Assembly: GCA_963969365.1 (NCBI GenBank)
Contig: OZ017760.1
Span: 2,046,001 to 2,110,000, forward strand
Source of the DNA: Asterochloris sp. CNOR1
Taxonomy: Eukaryota > Chlorophyta > Trebouxiophyceae > Trebouxiales > Trebouxiaceae
Length of the DNA: 64,000 nucleotides
Direction: 5' to 3'
The position numbers were made by a program, and so were the translations under genes. This document shows, piece by piece, positions 46,901 through 57,990 of the stretch; the stretch's first letter is position 1; every line of letters starts with the position of its first letter. Under the pieces are notes generated by a model. The model had not been told where the DNA came from, did no database searches, and worked only from the letters and a program-made list of their open reading frames with translations.

Positions 46901-49900
46901 TGAAGGGCAGCACCACCCGCTCCATGGAGTTCTCCTGCAGAGTGGAGGTCCTACGTTCAGCAAGGACAGTTGTGCACAACGTGTAGCAGGGCAGCACAGT
47001 CAGTCCACTTGGGCCTGCATGGTGCGGAGCAACGCTGCGTCAGCTGAACGGCCATCATGTGCACAGGGTGAGCACCCGCTACAGGGCAGCTCCATGCGTT
47101 CTGTCTGCCTAGCCTGGGCTGGAAGTGAGCGACGTGCGCTCCCTTGGCTGAGCAGTCTACAGCAGGTGGCGCATGGGGGCACATGCCTGCTGAGCTTGGC
47201 AGGCAGCCTGCTCGGACAAGTGTAGGGAGCTCTGTGAAACCTTGTGTAAGCCAAAGGCATTGCAGCGCATGCATGGGGTTGCACTGCAGCCCCTGCTGCT
47301 GCCAGCTGCACACACATAAGGCAAGACACTGCAGCCGGCATGTGCAACTGCATAAAGTCTGGCAGCGCCTGCACAACATTTGGCAGCGCGTGTGCTAAGT
47401 TTGGCAGTGCGTGTACCTGCAGGCAAGCAGGGCAAAGGTGGCTCACCACATTCTGGGATGACACCCCTCCCTTGACATCCTTGGCAATGTTGATGTCCAT
47501 CAGAACCTTGACCAGACGCTCCTTGAACCTCAGCAGCGCCCACACTCTGCAGCATGAGAAATTATGCTAAGTTGTGGCAGACTCCAGCGATGAGGGCAAG
47601 GAAGGAGGCAGGTCTGGACCCGCTGTTGGGTACAACCACAAATGAGCACAACTGCGTAGCCATCTTATGGGCCATTTGCTGGAGGGCAATTTGCTGGAGC
47701 ACAGACCCGCAGCCTCCTTCGCCAGACCTGGCCCTGCTGCCCTCAAGAGCTTTACAAGTTCAGCTTCAGTCCAGCTCAAGCAGTGTCATGAGCCACAGTA
47801 AGGATGTGTATGTGCTGCACTGGGTCTCATTGTTGCATGTGATGGATGGTGCTGCACAGGACATTGCTCTCGCTTCAATTGTCTGAGCAGGGCAGGCTGT
47901 GCATGCAAGCTGTGCTCCAGGCCCTACTGAGGGGCCATGCTGCACCAGTTGTGAGTGCCAAACAGAGAGGCCACAGCAGGGAGGCTGGGCAGGCAGGCTG
48001 TGCAGGCTGTGACCCAGAAGCAGCACTGACGCCCAATGCAGCACAGCCCCGGCTGTCAGGCAGGGCAGGCATCAACATGAGACCACCACACACCCACACT
48101 CATGCAGCCAGGCACTCAGACAAGCTGATTGCACAGTCTGACTGACACGCTACACAAGGCTTATTTGCAGCAAGCATGCAACAGGCAGGTCCCTGAGGTT
48201 CTTACATGAAGCCAATCATTGCAATCTGGGCCGCCTCCTGCACCACAACGTCCGCCGCGTTCAGCATGGTCAGCAGCTGCTTGGTGGCAGTGGCTGCAGC
48301 ATGGAGAGGAGGTTTAAGTTGGAAAACCCTCAAGACGCAGTGCAGTGCCGCTGCTCCATACTGCCTCTGACCGACCAGGAGCGCCTCATCCCTGAGCCAG
48401 AAGCTCTCGCCTGCTCAAGTGCTGATGACGGGCCAGTGAAGCCATGGGCCAGCAGCGACCCTGAGAAGTCCCAGCGGTCATGCGCAGCAGAAGCTGTTGA
48501 TTCCCCAGGTGACCTGCCCAGGCGCTGGTGGCAGCACAACCTCTCCCACCCCATAACGCTTCTGATGAGCCACCAGTGTCTTTGCCCTGGAAGAAAGCTC
48601 TCACCTGACCAGGCGCTGATGACAGCATGCTGATTGTGGTGGGCCAACAACGCCTCCAGAAACTCTGCCCCCGTGCGCAGCGACACCACGGCCGCCATCA
48701 CTGGCAGGCACACCGCAGCCGGCCGGTGCAGTGCCAGCAGCGCCGACTCCCAGACATGTGTCACCCAGCGCTTTTGTGCCTGCTTTTCGGCGTCGTCCAT
48801 GGACTGCATCCAGGTCAGCTCCTGCGGGCAGGTGGGTGTGTAGTAGTCGTTGTGTGTGTTGCAGGGCCACTGCCCTGGTGCAGAGGTCTGGCAGGAGACA
48901 GAACACTGCCACTGCTGCACCAAACCCTGCTCGAATTGGGTGACAAGCTGCAGCATTGTGCTGCATGCCATTGGCACCCATCTGACATAAGATGTTGCTC
49001 AACTCGCCAGCCTCTGCCTCGTCAGCCTCATCATCCAGCATGGATAGCTGATGCCTGCCTGCTACATGTCACACAGTCTCCAGGGAGGCAGCTGTAGCTT
49101 GACCTGCTGCATGCCACCAGCACCACCTGGACATTGATGGAATGGCAAGAACATTGTGGCTGTGTTTGCCACCCTCAGCTCGGTCACCCTCCTCATGCAG
49201 GAAGGCGGACACAGGCAGCAAGCAGTGAAAAGGGACATAGGCAGCAAGCACAATGCAGCAGCCTGCTGCATGCCATGAAGCCCACATTGGCAAAGAAAAA
49301 AACTGTGGCTCACGCAAGCAGCCTTAAAGCCCCCGCATCGGCAGCCGCCTACCATGATCATCCTCTGATCAAAGGGCAGATGTCTTGGCGCACCTCGCCA
49401 GCCTCAGCCTTGTCAGCCTCCTCATGCAGCAGCTGACAGCCAGATATCTGCCTGACCTGCTGCATGCCATGAGCCAGACATGGGCTTATATGTAGTGCCC
49501 ATCATGTGTCACCAGGTGTGCCTCACCTCGCCAGCCTCAGCCTTGTCAGCCTCTTCATGAAGCAGCTTGGCCATGACCACAGCGCCTGCCACTGCCACCC
49601 CAATGATCACAGAGGCCTTCAGGGCATGCTGCCACAGGGGGACGCTCAGAAGCTTGGCAGTGTGGGCTGCTGCGGCAGCAGCTGCTGCTGCTGCAGTGTC
49701 CACGGTCTGAGGCCTGCCTCCCCATGCCTGCAACTTCAGGCTGCAGGACAGGAAGACCTGGCTGGAGACACCAGACATTGCAACCTCTGGGCATGGAGCT
49801 CAAGCAGATTTTCCAGCTGTGCTGCAGCAACCAGCATGCCCGAAAGATGACACAGACTCCAAAATTCTGGTAACCCCATGCGGCATGATGCACACCTGCA

Positions 49901-50001
49901 ACGGCGCTCTCTATGCTGCAGAACTGCCAGCCCATGTTCTCCAGCTGCACAGGGTACAGCACACCATCTGTGGCCTGCCATTGCAGCCCTGCCACCGACA
50001 T
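43968..50001 (-). CDS. MSL: MscS-like mechanosensitive channel (MSL family), N-terminus uncertain
   Basis: Tension-gated ion channel; plant relatives sit in plastid or mitochondrial membranes. Exons joined in phase: 48821-48605, 48293-48206, 47546-47447, 46934-46737, 46463-46311, 45755-45633, 44852-44730, 44393-44280, 44087-43968. The pore-lining helix and upper beta domain are clear: LTVGGVSGIIVGLSAQS, VLGNMISGINLFISRPF, VVGERIEV, then ACLPITIPNK and HNESRIAKTRVVVNF. The C-terminal part has RRLPLWVGFTGVENH and REYGGFREGIFYAFEKV, and the protein ends MYTSPGLAN. Additional membrane segments precede the pore (LKASVIIGVAVAGAVVMAK at about 49.6 kb; HRPAAVCLPVMAAVVSL at 48.7 kb). The first exon may be at 50001-49896 (MSVAGLQWQATDG), but this is a guess. 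Four similar acidic exon-like copies at 49.0-49.57 kb make exon choice there ambiguous. Confidence 0.88.
49000..49570. repeat. Four related copies of an acidic exon end in the MscS-like gene
   Basis: On the minus strand similar segments read LLHEEADKAEAGE at about 49566-49527 and again at about 49437-49396. Diverged versions read LHEEGDRAEGGK at about 49200 and LDDEADEAEAGEL at about 49035-49005. The first ends at a gtgagg donor and fits in phase to the exon at 48821. The others look like partial copies lying in the following intron. Confidence 0.7.
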
Positions 50002-50469
50002 GGTTGGACCGTTGCAGAGCCACACAGGAAGCTGGGCGGTGGTACATGCACTGCATGCTTCCTGATTGCATCGGGAGTAATCTCGGACCTATATGATGGG
50101 CATGCCCTTCTGGCGCGAGGTTCTACCCTTATGTCTCATGTAGTAAACCCACAACAATAACATACGGTCGACTGCTTACTGTGCCTTGGCAGCATCGGCA
50201 CTTGGCCAGAAAACAGGTGTGCACCTCCCGGAAGAGCAAGGCCCTGCACACCCCTGCTCCTGCATGTAATACTGCAACAAAATCTAGTGGTGCTGCATCT
50301 GGCGTCATGCCTGCAGGCTGACCAATACCACTTCCAAGGAGCAAGTTGGCAACCTTGGCGATCCTCACAAGGAGCTGAACCAACTCCTGGGCCATGCAGG
50401 TGAGTATATTCGGCCCTGACAGCTTGGCTGCTGATAGAAGCTTATGCTTTCAATCCCGACCGCAGCAGC
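50002..50469. other. Likely divergent promoter between the MscS-like and F-box genes
   Basis: No exon identified. The two genes point away from each other here, so both promoters are expected in this interval. Confidence 0.4.
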
Positions 50470-51673
50470 ATGCTGCAGGCTGGCCCCTGCTTCTGCGCAA
50501 ACCTCCCAGAGGAGTTGCTGGCCTCTGTCTTCAAAGCCCTTGACCACCCCAGGGATCTGCTGGCATGCGCCTGTGTGTGCAAGGCGTGGAGGAATGCCAA
50601 AGCAAAGGCCATTTTGCCTGTGCTGAACTTGGACAATGAAGACCTTAAATGGCTGATCCAGCTGAACCATGTCCAGATGGCAGCTGTCAGGGATGTACAC
50701 ATGTCCCTCTCCTGCACGCTTCACCACCTTGCAGACGAAACTGCTAGCATCATGCTCCTCACCTTCATCTGTGGTCGCCTTTCGATGCTGCAGCAGCTGA
50801 GATTATATTGGGGAGATATATCTGAAGCCTTTTCCAAAGTGGGTTACATAATGATGTCTGTGGTGCCTGACATGCTCTGCAAATGTGATTCAAGCATGGC
50901 GTTGCAATTTGCAGGTCGACCCCTATAAACTGATCTCTGCCATACTCCCCAGCTCACTCCTTGCCTTTGCTGGCGATGGCAGAGTATCACTTCCAGACCT
51001 GAAATATTTGACAGCCCTGACTGAGCTGCGCCTCAACAAGGCAATCCTCTCCCCTGCAGGAGGGCAGCTGCCACATCTGCCCGCTTTGCGTGTGCTTTTA
51101 TTCATTGGCTCGCGTTATGCGCCAAGGGGCGGTCATCTGCATGCACAGTATCCAGGTCCCCAAGATCTCGGCCTCGCATATGCGACGCCACATCTTGCTG
51201 TAGTCCGCTGCTCTGTGGGCGACATGAGCATGTCTGGCCCCCATGAGCAGCTTGCCCCTCTGGCTCCTTTAGCCCAGCTCAACATTGTTGTGCTGGACTT
51301 TGGGTGGTATGACGAGGTGTCCGAAGAGGACCCAAGTCTGCTGCTGCGCCATGACACCCTGCTCTCACTGCCACCTAGTGTCACTGAGCTAGTCCTGTGT
51401 CGGTTTGACAGATGTCAGCCTGCTGTTGCACTATCTGAGAACGTTGCTATTGTGATTACTGACAAGTCGTTGCTTTCTCCCTCCTTCACAGCAGCTGTAA
51501 CAACGAACGCTAAGAAGGCCCTTTCTGAGAGTCCAAGCGGCTGGCTGTCTGCAGAGTGGCTGAATGGTCACCAGCTAGGTAGCTGCAGCTTCAACAACAA
51601 CGTGCACAAAACACAAGGCGTTATGGGGTCTGCAGGTCCAAGCCAAGATGCAGCAGCGGAGGGAGGGCCATGA
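50470..51673 (+). CDS. F-box protein, complete
   Basis: F-box proteins recruit substrates to SCF ubiquitin ligases through SKP1. Two exons, 50470-50838 and 50915-51673, join in phase 0 (AFSK/VDPYKL) to 375 aa. Residues about 10-50 form a canonical F-box: NLPEELLASVFKALDHPRDL followed by LACACVCKAWRNA. The rest is Leu-rich with weak LRR-like strands (LTALTELRLNKAIL, LNIVVLDFGWYD, SVTELVLCRFD) and no named substrate domain. The C-terminal third (from HDTLLSLPPS to the end) has decayed copies at 10115-10345 and 57755-57990, so this gene has been a source of duplicated fragments. Start chosen as the first in-frame ATG before the F-box. Confidence 0.88.
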
Positions 51674-52619
51674 AAGCCACAAGTCTGACACACATAGCCT
51701 CTTGCTTCATAGATGCATTGAAAGCGACTTTCATTGCAGACTTGTTGATGGGCAGGATAGCCATGCTCACCAGCTCCAGAGCTTATCAACAAAAATCGTC
51801 CTGCAGGGCCTGCAGGAACCTGGAAGTGAGGCATCATAGAACCTGCAGTGTCCCTCAGCATTCGTGGACAGAGCACACAGCAAAGAGCAGAGGACAGCAT
51901 CAACAGCTTTGACACAGATTTTGAGGTGAGTCAGGCAGCACCTGAGCCCTCCACGCCGGATGCAACTGCTATTCTCACAAGAGGGGTGACATGAGGGGCT
52001 CAAGCGCTGCCTGACTGGGGGTTGGCACCAGCTGTGGGTTTGCCTTGATTGTGGCTGAGAGGACCTTGCTCTGCTCCCTGAACCCCTTGACTGACTCCCC
52101 ATTGTCCCATCGGCAACCCCAGCTGGTTTTCAAAAGAGGCCCCCTGCATGAGGCCACCGCAGCCTCTTGTGCATCATTTGCAGGCTGACTCCACAGCCAT
52201 GAGGCACTCAAATCCACACCTGCTCTTGTGTCTTGCCTGCAGCCTCTGCCCATCTGCTTGCATGCTTGCGTCGACTGTCTCTGTGCTCACCCTTGCTGGT
52301 CGGGAGCAATGGAACCCTGTGCTTGCCACCAGAGCTTGACAAGGTTTGCTGCCTGCTGTCTTCCGGCAGATAGGCTGTGTGTGGTGTTTGAAGGGTGTGC
52401 TGCTGCTGCATGCAGTCATCAACAGGTTGATGACCTCTGCTGCCTGTACATGAGCTGGGCAGCAGGGTCGGGCAGGTCATGCTTCCTGATGCACAACACA
52501 GCAGCGAGCACTTGGATGTGTGTGTGCGGAGCAGCAAGCTGACCTGCAGCCCTGGGGCGCCCTGGTGCAAGGCTGGGACAGCTGCTGTGTGCTTGCTCCC
52601 ACCTACTGGACGGCAAGGA
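51674..52619. other. Spacer after the F-box gene
   Basis: I find no exon with supported homology. It is CTG/CAG-rich and contains short degenerate repeats (for example a tgcagccctggggcgccctgg-like unit at about 52545-52565 that recurs near 52775). Confidence 0.4.
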
Positions 52620-54546
52620 TGCAGTTTGCACCTGTGGCTCGGATGCTGCCACCTGCCATGAAGGGGTTGCCATTCCAGCACATCGGCAGCCGCCCACCGA
52701 AGGCCCTCGAGGAAGCCAAGGTGCACAGAGTTGCCCTGCGAAGGGAGTTGTCCGCAGAGCTTCAAGCTGACATGCAGTTCTGGGACGCCCCTGGTGCATT
52801 GCCAGGACACAGCTGCTGCCGTGCTGTGTGAGTCGTCGGCCATCACACACCTGCACCAGGGCAGACTCCCTTCAAGGGAGCTGCCTGCCACACTGGCCCC
52901 AATTTTGCAGAAACACATGGAAGCCAATGCTGCCCCTGTTGTGAGTGTGCTCATCATGGTCTGATGTTGTCGCAGGTTGGTTTGTGCAGAGGCCTGCAGC
53001 GTTTCTGACTCGGCAGGCCCATCTGGGTAAGTCCCGGCAATCGACTGTCCTGATGAACATGGCACGACTGCTCTGATGCATCGACCTGTGCTTGGCTGTT
53101 CCTCGATTGCGGGACGGGCCACACACCCAGCAAACAAAATGGCCGACAGCGCACCCTGCATCTGTCTGCATCATGCTGCTTGGCCTGTCAATTTGAACGG
53201 CCCCTCCACCCAAGTCTGACTGCTTGCGCAGGCCAGTGCTGCCCTGTGGGCTTGTCAGCGCAGTGCAACTCTTCTCTGCTGGTGCTGGCTGCTCTGTGTA
53301 TCTGTCAGCACAGCTCGCCTCTTGGCTTGCTCGACGGTGTGCAATGCTGCCCTGTGGGCTTGCCAGCGCAGTGCACCTCTCCGCTTGCTTGGTGATCTGC
53401 AGTCCAGCCCTACGTGCTTCTCGGCGCAGCGCACCTCTTCTCCGCCGATGCAGGCATCGAGGGCCTTGCATGAAGATATCCTGCAGAATCGGCTGGTGTA
53501 GAAATCCTGATTGACTTCGCCGCAGGGCTGACATCACGGTCTGAGTCTGTCGGGCAGATGCTGGTTTGGGTCCATCTCAGGAGGCCCTCATGCTGCCCGC
53601 GTGTGTAACGCTGTGCATTGCTGCCATGCAGGCGGGGCAGCACAGTCTTAAAAGTCCTGGCCAGAGGCTGATATGGGTCACCTCGCAAGAAGCATTCACT
53701 TTGACGGTCTGGCTTGCTGCATGCTGCGCTGCAGGCCTGACTGCACTGTCAATCTCTGTAGCAAAGATGCTGCTGTTGGATGCCTTGCAAGAAGCCGTCA
53801 CACTGCCTGCTTGGCTGATGCTGAACTGCTGCGAAGCAGGCCTGACAGCACAGTCTGTGTCTGCAGGGAGCCAGAGTACCCAGCTATCCCAGCTGACCTC
53901 CATGAAATCGGGGCGCTGAAGCGCTCTGTGCAGGCGCTGCAGGAGGTAGCGAGTTCTGTGTCCTTGGGTCAGCAGCCTGGTACGCTGCCACCTGTCCAAA
54001 GCCTTGCCTGAACATGTCTTCGCATCTTGCCTGCCGGCAGCACAACCAGGAGCTGGCGTACAAACGAGAGGTGTCCATAGCTGCAGAGGGTGGCTGGGGC
54101 AGGGCTCTGGGCTTCTGCACACACCCTCTTGGCTGCAGTTCCGGCAGAGCGCCATGCTGGTACAAGCAGGGATGCCACCTGCGCCAAGTGGCACTAGCGG
54201 TGTTCTCTGCTTGCAGCTCTTGCTCTCAAAGGCACAGCTAGAGGTCAAGCAGGCCTGCACCGTGCCCAACGCTGGCAACTGTTCATCTCCTGCCTGCAGC
54301 TCTGGCAGAGGCACAATTAGACTCCAAGCAGGCCTACTACCTGCCCATCTCAGACGACGGCTCCCCAGCTACTGGGGAAGGTGCCTGGCATCCAGGGAGC
54401 CTCCATTGCAGCAGGGCACAGCTGCCAGGGCATCCTGAACGGGCCTGGCACCAGAATGTGATGGCAGAGCTGCTACCTGAGCGAGGAGTCACATCTGCAG
54501 AAATCCAGGGCATGGACCCCAAGCGCTTCAGTCGAGTGTTTGCATA
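52620..54546 (+). CDS. Unrecognised gene with short coiled-coil-like exons
   Basis: A plausible first segment reads MLPPAMKGLPFQHIGSRPPK and ALEEAK, ending at a donor near 52722. Later exon-like pieces are REPEYPAIPADLHEIGALKR plus SVQALQE (53867-53947), HNQELAYKRE (54040-54069), LLLSKAQLEVK (about 54222-54252) and ALAEAQLDSKQAYYLPISDD (about 54302-54365). The last ends RGVTSAEIQGMDPKRFSRVF and A before a TAG at 54544-54546. Charged heptad-like stretches suggest helical coiled coils. I do not recognise the family, and the junctions between pieces are not proven. The intron DNA between 53.1 and 53.9 kb is filled with tandem repeats. Confidence 0.4.
52950..53125 (+). repeat. Dispersed copy of the 205-bp repeat unit
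   Basis: The stretch has the same order of landmarks as the 55.7-57.4 kb array: gctcatcatggtct, cagg(t)tggtttgtgcagaggcc, ggcaggcccatctgggtaagtcc, and catggcacgactgctctg. It lies in plus orientation and is more diverged than copies within the array. Confidence 0.75.
53220..53880. repeat. Two intronic tandem-repeat blocks
   Basis: At about 53220-53450 a unit of roughly 60 bases (gctgccctgtgggcttgtcagcgcagtgcacctct) recurs about four times with heavy divergence. At about 53560-53875 a unit of roughly 110-120 bases (caagaagc...tcacttgacggtctggcttgctg...gcaggcctgac..cacagtct) recurs about three times. The last unit runs into the acceptor of the exon at 53867. Confidence 0.7.
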
Positions 54547-55027
54547 GGCAGCCCTCTCAGCTGTGAGACAACCCATCACAGATACAATCATTGGTCAGTC
54601 AGTCATGCAGAGCTCGTCACCAGAACGGCCCTTCTTGCAACTGAAGTGACGTTTGACATTGAACAACTGTAGTGTTGTGACTCCATGCATGTACCCATGT
54701 CTCCTGACTGGATGCAAGGCTGTGACTTCTGCCTTTCAAGCTGCATCACATTGCATGTGCCTTCCCTGTACCTTGCAGCTGCACCCAGAGGTTGCAACAG
54801 GCCAAGACTGCTGTTGGCATACTGCTTTTGGCATGTGTCCCATCTGCTAAGGGAATAGCCGTTGAGCAGGGCAGCATTCTGCTGCAGTAGGGGCCAGTTG
54901 AGCTGTTATGCTTAAGATGCTTGCACTACAGGCGCTCATACCAGGTGACAAGCTGGTTATGCATGTGACAGATGGTCGGGAGAGCCCTTCCGCAACACAG
55001 GAGTGGTTTTGTGGCAGAGGGATGTGT

Positions 55028-55717
55028 CTAGCCAGTGCTGTGATTGACGGTGAGTCTGTGGGCGTGTACATGTTCGAACTGATTGACCAACAGAGTTGAT
55101 GCAATTGGGGGGCTGCTGTAAATCACTGACTTAATGAGATCAAGCAGGCGAGCCAGAATGGCTTTGAGGCCACTGTGGGGTTTGGCCGAAACCTCTACTA
55201 TGAAACAGTTAACAATCAAAGAAGCCTTGTAGTCCAGTGCCTTCAAGTAGCTCTCCAGCTGCTCTTCTGTGTCCTTCATGGAGCTCTCCAGCTGCTCTTT
55301 TGTGTCCTCCATGGAGCTCTCCAGCTGCTCTTTTGTGTCCTCCATGGAGCTCTCCAGCTGCTCTTTTGTGTCCTCCATGGAGCTCTCCAGCTGCTTAGTG
55401 GAGTCCTGCATTAAAGTCTCCAGCTTCATCACCGACTCCTTCAACAAGGTCTCCAGCTTCAGAACTGAGCTCTCCAGCTGCAACACCGAGCTCTGCAGAG
55501 CCAGTGGCTGTACCACATAGCCCACAAGTCTTACGAGGCTCCTTGCTTGCCGGGGCTTGAAGCCAGCATCTGTCAACGCCTGATCAGCTTCATAAACAGG
55601 CTCAGGCTGCATCTTCATGTTGCCACTCTCTGCCACCTTCTGCGGCTTGAGCTGCGCAGCCGTTCGGCAGCGTGGCAGCCGAAGTGCATGGCATGCCAAG
55701 GGATTTCCCAAGCGCAT
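55028..55717 (-). CDS. Coiled-coil protein with 11-residue repeats, possibly organellar
   Basis: One open frame of 229 aa. The N-terminus (MRLGNPLACHALRLPRCRTA) is basic, hydroxylated and free of acidic residues, like an organelle-targeting peptide. A segment ADQALTDAGFKPRQARSLVR recalls the start of the DUF1640/CCDC90 (MCUR1/FMP32) mitochondrial coiled-coil family, but that is weak. Residues about 75-155 form a long coiled coil. Its core is four 11-residue units of the type EQLESSMEDTK, nearly identical even in DNA (33-base period at about 55250-55400). The tail has a short hydrophobic patch (ASLIVNCFIVEV). Stop at 55028. Upstream exons may exist, because the repeat array to the right looks like multiplied copies of its 5' region. 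Confidence 0.55.
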   Translation of the reverse strand: MRLGNPLACHALRLPRCRTAAQLKPQKVAESGNMKMQPEPVYEADQALTDAGFKPRQARSLVRLVGYVVQPLALQSSVLQLESSVLKLETLLKESVMKLETLMQDSTKQLESSMEDTKEQLESSMEDTKEQLESSMEDTKEQLESSMKDTEEQLESYLKALDYKASLIVNCFIVEVSAKPHSGLKAILARLLDLIKSVIYSSPPIASTLLVNQFEHVHAHRLTVNHSTG

Positions 55718-55739
55718 CCTGCTCTGTTGCAGACTGAAG

Positions 55740-57420
55740 CCTGCACCATGATCAGCACAATTAGACAGAGAACACCTTGGGTGATCAGGAATGTGTTCCT
55801 GCAGTCACCCTCGTTGAGAAGACGAGCAGGGCCAGCAGTCGTCTGGCCCACGCCACTAATGAGGAACAACCCAGCACCGGAGAATGCACTAGAGCAACTG
55901 CGCCATGTTGATCAGGACAACAGGTTGCTGGGACTTACCTGAGATGGGGCTGCTAGGTGAGCGGTGCTGCAGGCCTCTGCACATGCCACCTGGAACAAGG
56001 TGAGACCGTGATGAGAAGAGTCACAAGCTAAGCAGGACCAGCAGTTGCCTGACCCACGCCGCAAATAAGGAACAGCCCAGCACAGGTGGCACCAGAGCAA
56101 TCATGCCATGCTTGTCTGGACATAAGGTTGCTGGGACCTACCTGAGATGGGTCTGCTGAGTGAGTGGTGCTGCGGGCCTCTGCACAAGCCCACCTGCAGG
56201 AACCAAGACCATGATGAGGACAGTCACAAGCCAGCAGGGCCAGCAGTTGCCTGACCCACGCCGCAAAAGGGGAACAGCCCAGCACAGGTGGATGCACTAG
56301 AGCAGTCATGCCATGCTTGTCTGGACATAAGGTTGCTGGGACTTACCAGTGATGTGTCTGCTGAATGAGTGGTGCTGCGGGCCTCTGCACAAGCCCACCT
56401 GCAGGCACTGAAACCATGATGAGCACAGTCACAAGCCAAGCAGGGCCAGTAGTTGTCTGACCCACGCCGCAAATGAGAAATAGCCCAGCACAGGTGGATG
56501 CGCCAGAGCAGTCGTGCCATGCTTGTCTGGACATAAGGTTGCTGGGACTTACCAGTGATGGGTCTGCTGAATGAATGGTGCTGCGGGCCTCTGCACAAGC
56601 CCACCTGCAGGAACCGAGACCATGCTGAGCACAGTCACAAGCCAAGCAGGGTCAGCATTTGTCTGGCCCATCCTGCAACCGAGGAGCAGCCAAGCAGGTG
56701 GATGCGCCAGAGCAGTCGTGCCATGCTTGGACTTACCAGTGATGGGTCTGCTGAATGAGTGGTGCTGCAGGCCCCTGCACAAGCCCACCTGCAGGAACCA
56801 AGACCATGATGAGCACAGTCATAAGCCAAGCAGGGCCAGCACTTGTCCGTCCATCCTGCAGCCAAGCAGGTGGATGCAGCAGAGAACATGCGCCAAGCTT
56901 GTCAGGACATCAGGTTGATGGGACTTCTTGAGATGGGTCTGCTGAGTGAGCGGAGCTGCAGAGGCCCGCAGCACCATTCATTCAGCAGACCCATCACTGG
57001 TAAGTCCAAGCAACCTTATGTCCAGACAAGCATGGCACGACTGCTCTGGTGCATCCACCTGTGCTGGGCTGTTCCCCTTTTGCGGCGTGGGGCAGGCAAC
57101 TGCTGGCCCTGCTTGGCTTGTGACTGTGCTCATCATGGTCTCGGTTCCTGCAGGTGGGCTTGTGCAGAGGCCCGCAGCACCACTCACTCAGCAGACCCAT
57201 CTCAGGTAGGTCCCAGCAACCTTATGTCCAGACAAGCATGGCATGATTGCTCTGGTGCATCCATTTGTGCTGGGGGGTTCCCCTTTTGCGGCGTGGGTCA
57301 GGCAACTGCTGGTCCTGCTTAGCTTGTGACTGTTCTCATCATGGTCTCTTTTCTTGCAGGTGGCCTTGTGCACAAGCCCACCTGCAGGAAACGAAACAAT
57401 GATGAGCACCGTCACAGCAG
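55740..57420. repeat. Tandem array of about 205-bp units with internal inversion
   Basis: Landmark ggttgctgggactta recurs at about 55922, 56127, 56332 and 56538. Diverged forms at about 56728 and 56915 make roughly six units in one orientation. From about 56955 the same unit appears reverse-complemented twice (landmark ccagcaacctt or ccaagcaacctt at about 57005 and 57211). Each unit carries, on one strand, an ATG-led open segment (MARLLWCIHLCWAVP and similar), an acceptor, a 52-base exon-like block and a donor (gtaggt/gtaagt). The unit next to the coiled-coil gene is the most diverged. Confidence 0.9.
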
Positions 57421-57754
57421 GGGCGTCTGACAATTGCTAATGGGCCTCAGTGTGAGGCTGCAGGCCTCAAGAGTCTGCCCTGGTGCAGAGGTGATGAAGA
57501 CTTACTGATCCTCCCGGCTGTCGTCTCCGCTGCGGCAGCCCTTATGTAGTGCACAAGCGGTGTCTTCAGATCCACGTCCACTTACTCTTGCCAAAGATGT
57601 TCAAGGTTCAAAGAACGAAATGTGTTTTGGGCCATGTGTGACACTGTAACCCAAGCCCTAAGTCTCAATCATAAAGCGCGCCAAACCAGATCGACCTTCA
57701 TTCTTCATGCAGCACTACCAGGGGCCATCTGCTGAGTACAGCACTACATCAACC

Positions 57755-57990
57755 TTGTCATCAGCACGTTGCTATTGTGTTTAATGACACGTCATTGCTT
57801 TAGCAATCTCCTGCCTTCACAGGAGCTGTACAACAATGAACGCACAGAAGGCCCTTCCTGAAAGACCAAGCGGCTGGCTGTCTGCAGAGTGGCGGACTGG
57901 TCACCAGCTAGGCAGCTGCAGCTTCATCAACAACCCGCAGAACACGAGGTGTCATGGGGTCCGCAGCTCAAAGCCAAGATGCAGCAGCAG
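57755..57990 (+). pseudogene. Decayed fragment of the F-box gene at 50470-51673
   Basis: The stretch matches 51437-51655 closely: ...gttgctattgtg, gacacgtcattgctt, aacgcacagaaggccct, then a nearly identical run from ccaagcggctggctgtctgc through ggtcaccagctaggcagctg to the ...gatgcagcag end. The reading frame is interrupted and there is no F-box part. It is more similar to the intact gene than the relic at 10.1-10.3 kb, so it is probably a younger copy. Confidence 0.8.

Noticed and set aside
52208-53161. 317-codon minus-strand open frame
   Set aside because: Low-complexity, Cys/His/Gln-rich, with no domain, lying across repeats and a plus-strand candidate gene. No splice or homology support.
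56224-56604. Open frames of up to about 125 codons across the 205-bp array, with hydrophobic Trp/Cys-rich peptides
   Set aside because: They arise from reading tandem units through their splice-like signals. Similar frames appear on both strands, and no homology is recognisable. Treated as a repeat array, not a gene.
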